Assembly: GCA_029863825.1 (NCBI GenBank)
Contig: JAOTUP010000204.1
Span: 1 to 5,000 of the forward strand
Length of the DNA stretch: 5,000 nt
Origin: Acidobacteriota bacterium
Lineage (GTDB): Bacteria > Acidobacteriota > Thermoanaerobaculia > Multivoradales > JAHEKO01
Reading direction: 5' to 3'
Both the position numbers and the translations under genes were made by a program. This document shows positions 1 to 3,974 of the stretch, in pieces. The notes beneath the pieces are model-generated. The model was not told the origin of the DNA. It searched no databases and saw only the letters and a program-made list of their open reading frames with translations. Within the stretch, counting starts at the first letter, position 1; each line of letters opens with the position of its first letter.

Positions 1-381
1 GGCTGCGCCCAGGAGCGTCGGATAGATCGTGTCGGGTCCCTGCAGACCGCCGGGAGAGGACTTGGTGGGTTTTCCAGCCGCCAAAACACCCGCATTCTCA
101 AACACCCGGCGGATCGTCGAGTCCGCGAGCAGAGCGTCTCTTTGCGCAGGATTGAGGTCGGCTGCCACGGCGCGAATGATGGGCAATCGGTGGGTGACTT
201 TACCGCCGGCTTCCTCGACGGCGCTGGCCGCTGCGTCCACATTCCGGCCCATGACGATGAAACTGGCCGCGAATGCGGGAGCGGCGAGAGTGGCGCTGAG
301 GGCGAAGACCGCTGCAGTCGCCACAGCCCAGCGGAGAGTCGAACCCGTCGTGGCGGTGCCGTAAGAAGGTCGTGTTGTCAT
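1..381 (-). CDS. S8 (subtilisin-like) serine protease, N-terminal fragment
   Basis: The first 127 codons of a gene read leftward and cut by the window edge. Residues 1-17 form a polar, arginine-containing n-region. Residues 18-33 (WAVATAAVFALSATLA) are a hydrophobic core, followed by APAFA and a likely signal-peptidase I cut after A38. Residues 40-100 look like an I9 inhibitor/chaperone prodomain of subtilases: they begin SFIVMGRN, then EEAGGKVTHRL, and end STIRRVFENAGV. The final residues (DTIYPTLLGAA) resemble the linker just before the first catalytic-Asp strand in family S8. The Asp, His and Ser of the triad would lie outside the window, so activity cannot be judged. In this family the prodomain folds the protease and is then removed; the enzyme acts outside the cytoplasm. 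The start is supported by a GGAG box 8 nt upstream. The family call rests on the prodomain and linker only. A prodomain-containing non-protease is a less likely alternative. Confidence 0.8.
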   Translation of the reverse strand, partial: MTTRPSYGTATTGSTLRWAVATAAVFALSATLAAPAFAASFIVMGRNVDAAASAVEEAGGKVTHRLPIIRAVAADLNPAQRDALLADSTIRRVFENAGVLAAGKPTKSSPGGLQGPDTIYPTLLGAA

Positions 382-389
382 CAACTGTT

Positions 390-393
390 CTCC
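390..393 (-). promoter_or_regulatory. Ribosome binding site of the S8 protease gene
   Basis: On the minus strand GGAG stands 8 nt before the ATG at 381-379. This is a standard Shine-Dalgarno spacing and fixes the start of the protease gene. Confidence 0.65.
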
Positions 394-426
394 AAGTGGC
401 TGTGGGTGTGGGTCCACCGCTTTTTT

Positions 427-462
427 CTCGACTTCCAGGTCGCACTCGACTTCCAGGTCGCA
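427..462. repeat. Perfect 18-bp tandem duplication in the protease leader
   Basis: The unit CTCGACTTCCAGGTCGCA occurs twice back to back with no mismatch (427-444 and 445-462). Each copy contains a small dyad, CGAC-6 nt-GTCG. It lies 46-81 bp upstream of the protease start and next to a run of six T (421-426). It may be a doubled regulator-binding site, a transcribed leader repeat, or a recent slippage duplication. The duplication is certain; its role is not. Confidence 0.85.
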
Positions 463-804
463 CAGGCTTATTCCGCAGGACGCGTGCCAACGAGCTGAGA
501 GCATCTCCCGGATGACGGCAAAAGCGTTCATCTCTCGCGCAAAGGGCCAATATCTATCTGGCATTTCCGAGAGTCGAAGGGATGGGAATGAGAGCGACCA
601 GAGGGTCTCGGCAGCGTGGCCTCTGGAGGCAATCTCGCCGTTTTTTCTTTCTACCAGGTAGGAGAGACAGAGAAAGGTGGATGAGGAATCCCAGGAACGG
701 CTCCAGGCATCCGCAGAACTCTCTGCCCGAGACCCCGGAGACCACACTCCAGGCGCCCGAAAAGGATAGAAACTCGTTTGTTCAAGGCACCTTATGGATG
801 ATTG
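463..804. other. Non-coding part of the divergent protease/ku intergenic region
   Basis: I find no convincing gene here. The frames that are open across it give low-complexity, arginine-rich or biased products and continue into the antisense or alternate frames of flanking genes. I saw no tRNA-like cloverleaf. The only local structures are the dyad at 651-661, with a T6 run just before it at 641-646, and a GCCT-4 nt-AGGC dyad at 619-630. The stretch is somewhat less GC-rich than the flanking genes, which suits a double promoter region, but no good -35/-10 pair could be assigned to the protease gene. Confidence 0.5.
651..661. promoter_or_regulatory. Short dyad, possible operator
   Basis: CTACCAGGTAG is a perfect 5-bp inverted repeat around a central A. 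It sits between pyrimidine-rich (TTTCTTT) and purine-rich (GAGAGACAGAGAAAGG) flanks, about 160 bp upstream of ku. An operator for ku is possible. A dyad of this size can also arise by chance. Confidence 0.25.
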
Positions 805-813
805 TGCTACACT
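805..813 (+). promoter_or_regulatory. Extended -10 promoter element for ku (candidate)
   Basis: TGCTACACT matches an extended -10 (TGnTATAAT) with four of six hexamer positions. No acceptable -35 stands 16-18 bp upstream; TTGTTC at 778-783 is 24 bp away. Transcription would start near 820-823, at the ku ATG itself, giving a leaderless or almost leaderless mRNA. This agrees with the lack of a Shine-Dalgarno box before that ATG. Confidence 0.4.
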
Positions 814-822
814 CCGCGGATC

Positions 823-1695
823 ATGCCTCCACGAGCGATTGCCTCCGGCACCGTTTCCTTCGGCCTGGTCGCCATTCCCGTGAAGCTGTTCGCCACCGGC
901 GAGAGTGCGAGCAAGGTGAGCTTCTCGATGGTCCACAAGAGTTGTGGCACCAAGGTCAAGTACCGCTACTACTGTCCCACCGACGACGCGTTCATCGAGC
1001 GCGACGAGATCGGCAAGGGGTACGAGTTTGCCAAGGGGCAGTATGTGCTCTTCTCCGCCGAGGAGCTCAAAGCGATCGATCCGGAGCCGACCAACGCCAT
1101 CGAAATCACCGAGTTCGTGCCTCTCGAGCAGGTGGACCCGATCTATTTCGAGAAAGCGTACTATCTCGGGCCAGAAAAGGGCGGCGCGAAGCCCTACCGG
1201 CTTCTCGCCAAGGCCCTGCTCGAGACCGGCCGTGCCGCCCTCGGTTCGTACGCTGCGCGGGGCAAGAACTACTTGGTTCTGTTACGACCCTACGAGGGCG
1301 GGATCATCATGCAGCAGCTGCGCTACGCCGTCGATCTGAGGCCGTTTGCGGAGGTGCCGATCGATGACGCCGATGTCAAGAAGGAAGAGTTGAAGCTGGC
1401 CAAGCAGATCGTCGAGCAGAGCGCTGCGGACAGTTTTCAACCGGAGCAATACGAGGATACGTCGCGGCAAGAAGTGTGGGCGTTGATCGAGAAGAAGATA
1501 GGCGGGGAAGAGATTGTCGCGGCTCCGCAAGAGACGCCGAAGGCTCAGATCATCGATCTGATGGAGGCGCTGAAGGCGAGCCTCGGCGATTCGGAAGGCG
1601 AGTCCGGCACGCGGAAGCCGGCTCAGCGCTCGAAGCGCAAACCGGCGGCGAAGAAGAAGGCGGCGGCCCGCAAGCGCGCGACGAAGAAGTCTTAG
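823..1695 (+). CDS. ku: Bacterial non-homologous end joining protein Ku
   Basis: A 290-residue Ku homodimer subunit. Bacterial Ku threads onto double-strand break ends and recruits the ligase LigD for end joining in the cytoplasm. The start MPPRAIASGTVSFGLVAIPV and the following KLFATGE are typical of the family. The Ku core covers about residues 1-230, including HKSCGTKVKYRYYCP (about 42-56), the FEKAYYLGPEKGG segment and LLRPYEGG...MQQLRYA. Residues 243-254 (IIDLMEALKASL) match the conserved C-terminal segment that in the family recruits LigD. Residues 264-290 form a basic tail with 14 Lys/Arg in 27 positions, as in long-tailed Ku proteins where it adds DNA binding. The ATG at 823 is preferred to an in-frame TTG at 802, because family N-termini begin near this Met and the TTG would overlap the -10 candidate. 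Length is normal. The MerR-TPR gene follows after 83 bp. No ligD is in the window. Confidence 0.96.
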   Translation: MPPRAIASGTVSFGLVAIPVKLFATGESASKVSFSMVHKSCGTKVKYRYYCPTDDAFIERDEIGKGYEFAKGQYVLFSAEELKAIDPEPTNAIEITEFVPLEQVDPIYFEKAYYLGPEKGGAKPYRLLAKALLETGRAALGSYAARGKNYLVLLRPYEGGIIMQQLRYAVDLRPFAEVPIDDADVKKEELKLAKQIVEQSAADSFQPEQYEDTSRQEVWALIEKKIGGEEIVAAPQETPKAQIIDLMEALKASLGDSEGESGTRKPAQRSKRKPAAKKKAAARKRATKKS

Positions 1696-1711
1696 GTCGG
1701 AGTGCCGATGC

Positions 1712-1758
1712 CTGCGCGGTGCCCGGCGCAATGGTCAGTCGCGGCTGCGCGGTGACCG
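1712..1758. repeat. Pair of 14-bp imperfect direct repeats between ku and the MerR-TPR gene
   Basis: CTGCGCGGTGCCCG (1712-1725) and CTGCGCGGTGACCG (1745-1758) differ at one base and are spaced 33 bp start to start, about three helical turns. They fall in the 83-bp gap before the MerR-TPR gene and could be paired binding sites. The sequence is GC-rich and low in complexity, so chance is a real alternative. Confidence 0.35.
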
Positions 1759-1763
1759 TGGCC

Positions 1764-1773
1764 TGACGCGTCA
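1764..1773. promoter_or_regulatory. 10-bp perfect palindrome before the MerR-TPR gene (candidate operator)
   Basis: TGACGCGTCA reads the same on both strands and ends 5 bp before the ATG at 1779. Its half-site TGAC/GTCA also occurs at 1734-1737 and 1753-1756, as part of GGTCA-15 nt-TGACC, so four half-sites lie within 40 bp. This could be an autoregulatory site for the protein encoded just downstream. The TGA at 1764-1766 is also the in-frame stop that bounds the gene start. Confidence 0.35.
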
Positions 1774-1778
1774 ACACC

Positions 1779-2657
1779 ATGGCAACTCTCTCGCGGTTTG
1801 GCTACACCTCCGGCGAAGTGGCTCGTCTGCTGGGTCTGTCGGCGCGTCAGATTCGCTCCTACGTCCATGCCGGGTTTATCAGCCCGCGCCGCGGCCCACG
1901 TCGGGAGTTCTGTTTCAGCTTTCAGGATCTTGTCGTGCTCAGGGCGGCGCGCGACCTCGTGGCGCAGCGCGTTCCGTCGCGGCGAGTGAGGCGAGTGCTC
2001 CGGGAGCTTCGCGATCAGCTTCCTCGCGGCCGATCACTGGCCGCCATGCGCGTGTCGGGGGAGGGCGGGCAGATCGTAGTGCGCTCGGAAGGCGAGGCGT
2101 GGAACCCGGAGTCGGGGCAGCTTCTACTCGATTTCGAGGTGGCCGAGTTGGCCGAGCAGGCCGCGCCCCTGGCCACGCGTCTGGTGGAGCGGGCCGGCGA
2201 TCCGGCGGATCTCAGCGCTGAGGATTGGTACGAGCTGGGGTTCGAGCTCGAGGCGTCGGCTCCGGAGGAGGCCCGGGATGCATACTCGCGCGGCTTGGAC
2301 CTGGATCCGCAGCATGCCGATGCGCACCTGAATCTCGGTCGTCTGATTCATGAAAAAGACGGTGCCGCGCAGGCCGAAGGTCACTATCGTGCGGCACTCG
2401 AGGCGCGGCCTGGGGACGCCGTCGCAACGTTCAATCTCGGCGTCGCCCTTCAGGATCGTGGCCTTCTTCGCCAGGCCCTGAGTGCCTATCGTCAAGCCGT
2501 CGATCTGGACGGCGAGTTTGCGGACGCGTACTACAACATGGCGGCGATTCACGAGGAACTGGGCAATGTCGCGGTCGCGATACAGAACCTCAAGACGTAC
2601 ATCCGGCTCAAGGGATTGCGACTGGGCCGGCCCGGACTCTACCGGCGGCCTCGCTAA
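1779..2657 (+). CDS. MerR-family HTH protein fused to a TPR array
   Basis: A 292-residue protein. Residues 7-75 are a MerR-type winged helix-turn-helix: YTSGEVARLLGLSARQIRSY forms the HTH, AGFISPRRGPRREFCFSF the wing, and the following helices run through QDLVVLRAARDL. Residues 85-140 are a linker with no domain I recognise. From about 146 to 281 there are about four tetratricopeptide repeats; the clearest are ADAHLNLGRLIHEKDGAAQA, AVATFNLGVALQDRGLLRQA and ADAYYNMAAIHEELGNVAVA. TPRs normally bind proteins, so a protein partner probably replaces the small-molecule sensor of classical MerR regulators (inference). There is a single cysteine (C45), which argues against a metal or redox sensor. 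An in-frame stop at 1764-1766 and the HTH at the N-terminus support the ATG at 1779. There is no clear ribosome binding site. It follows ku after 83 bp without an evident terminator, suggesting co-transcription and a possible role in controlling ku. The regulated genes are unknown. Confidence 0.88.
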   Translation: MATLSRFGYTSGEVARLLGLSARQIRSYVHAGFISPRRGPRREFCFSFQDLVVLRAARDLVAQRVPSRRVRRVLRELRDQLPRGRSLAAMRVSGEGGQIVVRSEGEAWNPESGQLLLDFEVAELAEQAAPLATRLVERAGDPADLSAEDWYELGFELEASAPEEARDAYSRGLDLDPQHADAHLNLGRLIHEKDGAAQAEGHYRAALEARPGDAVATFNLGVALQDRGLLRQALSAYRQAVDLDGEFADAYYNMAAIHEELGNVAVAIQNLKTYIRLKGLRLGRPGLYRRPR

Positions 2658-2849
2658 CGAGCGATTGCGGTACATAGACCGCCAGCGTGGCGCCCACAGG
2701 ATTGAGCATGACAGGTGGGGGGTGGGTAAAGCGGGCCCTGAAGGTCACGGACCTGAGTGTTCGGAGAAACGCCGGCAGACCGAGAATTTTCCACGCAGGC
2801 GTCTTTTCGCGGCGGTGTTGGAGAGCGCGCCCCGCTCCGGCCTTGCCGG
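2658..2849. other. Convergent intergenic region with weak hairpins, no gene seen
   Basis: The MerR-TPR gene and the DUF3179 gene converge on this stretch. It holds GCGGT-6 nt-ACCGC (2667-2682), ten bases after the MerR-TPR stop; ACGCC (2769-2773) pairing across 24 nt with GGCGT (2798-2802), followed by CTTTT; and the hairpin at 2837-2849. None is a textbook intrinsic terminator. The small open frames across it look spurious. Confidence 0.5.
2837..2849 (-). terminator. Possible 3' hairpin of the DUF3179 gene
   Basis: Directly after the DUF3179 stop codon, the minus strand reads CCGGC-AAG-GCCGG, a compact 5-bp GC stem with a three-base loop. A second weak stem, GAGCG-5 nt-CGCTC, follows at once. 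No U-run follows either stem, so this is at best a Rho-assisted terminator or an mRNA-stabilising hairpin. Confidence 0.3.
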
Positions 2850-3839
2850 CTAGCGCAGGAGCTCGGAGTCTGGATTGACCGAGATCCAGGTGTACCAGAA
2901 GGTGTCGTAGCCCTCCAGCGGTGTCACCGCATCTCCAAGCTCGCCGAGCCGCTCGAGGAGCTTCGAGGCATCGGCGTCGACGGCTTCGACCGACGCAGCC
3001 ACTAGGAAACCGCGAGTCGAGAGCATCAGCGGTGCATTTCGGGGCCGCGTCAGCAGGACCGACCGGCCATCGGCGAGCGGAAAGACACGTCCACCGGCGA
3101 AGGCCGCGAAGGGGGAGGCATACGACGTGTCATCGATGCGGAAACTGTACACGGGCTCTTTTGCGTCCAGTCTCCGGTCGGCGATCTCCACGTCGCCATA
3201 CGTCCCGTCGGAGGCGAAGTAGCTGTCGTATGGGTTCGAATCGATGTGCTGGCGACCGTCGATAGAAAGCAGCAGGGTCGTTGGATGTCGTCGGACCCAG
3301 TCGCCCCAGGTGATCTTCTCGCCCAGTGGCAGCTCGATGAGCTCCTCGCCGGCGAGCTCACCGCCGATCGCGGTCGACGTCATGATCGACCACCAGCTGT
3401 CGGTTTCCCTGTCACGCATCACGAGCGAGGCGGACATCAGCGCTCCGGACGGTTCGAAGTTGAGGATCTGTGCACCGAAACGGCGGTCGTAGACTACGGC
3501 CGTATTGGCGAGAGGTCACCAGACCGCAGCAAACGTGTCGTCGCCAACCCGGTCGTTGACGACTTCGTGGTGGTTGAGCAGATTGAGACTGTAGGCTCGC
3601 GGCTGGCCACCCACATCGACGCCGAGCACCCAGGCGTCGGCCGGGATGTCGGCTTCGGCTGCGGTCGCGAACTGCGGCTGGAAGATCGCCGCGATACGGC
3701 CGCGTGGGAGGATCTGTTGGACGCCGTGGGGTGGCGTGTCGGCTTTCACCTGAGCCCGGATGGCGGCCGAACCGACAACCAGATCTCCGCCCGTGCCGAC
3801 GGCCAGGATGGTCAGTACCGACCTCGAGAATCCGCGCAT
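2850..3839 (-). CDS. DUF3179-family exported protein with in-frame TGA, probable selenoprotein
   Basis: A 329-residue protein if the single in-frame TGA (3518-3516, residue 108) is read as selenocysteine. Upstream residues match the DUF3179 N-terminal region: AAEADIPADAWVLGVDVGG, then QPRAYSLNLLNHHEVVND. Downstream residues match the rest: NTAVVYDRR, then LVMRDRETDSWWS, AIGGELAGEELIELP and TWGDWVRRHP. The family has its CPLC-type motif at the TGA: here W-TGA-PLANTAVV. The frame is open on both sides (330 codons with the final TAG) and shows no decay, and a SECIS-like hairpin follows the TGA. Residues 1-30 (MRGFSRSVLTILAVG...) are a likely but imperfect signal peptide, with an Asp in the hydrophobic region. 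The protein has no cysteine, so selenocysteine would be its only thiol-like residue. The Met at 3839 is preferred to that at 3845, because GGAG stands 7 nt before 3839 but only 1 nt before 3845. Family function is unknown to me; a redox role is inference. The alternative is a nonsense-mutated pseudogene. Confidence 0.85.
3480..3503 (-). promoter_or_regulatory. Putative bacterial SECIS element
   Basis: On the minus strand, 12 nt after the TGA, the RNA can fold as ACGGC-CGUA-[GUC]-UACG-ACC-GCCGU. This is a 5-bp lower stem, a 4-bp upper stem, a three-base apical loop starting with G, and a three-base bulge on the 3' side. The loop G is at +22 after the UGA. Known bacterial SECIS elements have a short apical loop with an early conserved G about 16-37 nt after the UGA, where SelB binds. 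The fit in place and shape is good. The fold was found by eye and its energy was not computed. Confidence 0.7.
3516..3518 (-). other. In-frame TGA, candidate selenocysteine codon
   Basis: The codon falls between TGG (Trp) and CCT (Pro) at residue 108 of the DUF3179 gene, exactly where the family's first CPLC-type cysteine sits. It is the only stop in 330 codons before the final TAG. Confidence 0.8.
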
Positions 3840-3846
3840 GTGCATT

Positions 3847-3850
3847 CTCC
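3847..3850 (-). promoter_or_regulatory. Ribosome binding site that decides the DUF3179 start
   Basis: On the minus strand GGAG is followed by A, ATG, CAC, ATG. It lies 1 nt from the first ATG (3845) and 7 nt from the second (3839). Only the second spacing is normal, so the second ATG is taken as the start. Confidence 0.6.
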
Positions 3851-3852
3851 AG

Positions 3853-3898
3853 TCTCTACGTGTGGCGATTCAGCTCCGGATGCATAGATCCGTAGAGA
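3853..3898. repeat. 8-bp inverted repeat in the divergent DUF3179/FHA control region
   Basis: TCTCTACG (3853-3860) and CGTAGAGA (3891-3898) are exact inverted copies 30 nt apart. In the DUF3179 transcript the 3' arm ends two bases before the GGAG box. On the plus strand the other arm covers the -35 to spacer region of the FHA-gene promoter. A smaller nested dyad, CGGAT-6 nt-ATCCG, also lies inside. It could be a shared operator or a leader hairpin that affects translation. Confidence 0.45.
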
Positions 3899-3911
3899 GC
3901 GACGCGCAGTC

Positions 3912-3917
3912 TATAAT
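3912..3917 (+). promoter_or_regulatory. Promoter -10 (TATAAT) for the FHA-domain gene
   Basis: A perfect TATAAT in otherwise GC-rich DNA, 57 bp before the FHA-gene ATG, predicting transcription from about 3924. The -35 region at the right distance (TCCGTA, 3889-3894) is poor, which suggests an activator-dependent promoter or another sigma factor. An AGGAG at 3931-3935 has no start codon at a useful distance. Confidence 0.5.
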
Positions 3918-3974
3918 CTCGATTCTGCGTAGGAGACGAACACCCGCGCTCAGCCGAGTCGGGCGAGATCGAGA

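Noticed and set aside
619..646. Terminator-like GCCT/AGGC hairpin followed by TTTTTT
   Set aside because: The stem is only 4 bp and the T-run begins 10 bases after it. No gene ends here that would need a terminator.
793..798. TATGGA as an alternative -10 for ku
   Set aside because: No -35 at an acceptable distance (TTGTTC is only 9 bp upstream) and a weaker match than the extended -10 at 805-813.
582..1367. Long plus-strand frame overlapping the start of ku
   Set aside because: Its product is arginine-rich and biased, mostly an alternate-frame reading of ku, and matches no family, while the ku frame is unmistakable.
2124..2675. Minus-strand frame of 183 codons opposite the MerR-TPR gene
   Set aside because: Antisense to the TPR coding sequence; no domain and no start signals.
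2667..2807. Intrinsic terminator for the MerR-TPR gene
   Set aside because: The GCGGT/ACCGC hairpin has no U-run. The ACGCC/GGCGT pairing before CTTTT has only 5 bp and a 24-nt loop. Neither is strong enough to call as a terminator.
3437..3845. DUF3179 gene as a frameshifted or nonsense pseudogene split into two proteins
   Set aside because: Both halves are in one frame with a single TGA at the motif-cysteine column, no other lesion, and a SECIS-like hairpin behind it. A random nonsense mutation would rarely meet all of these conditions.
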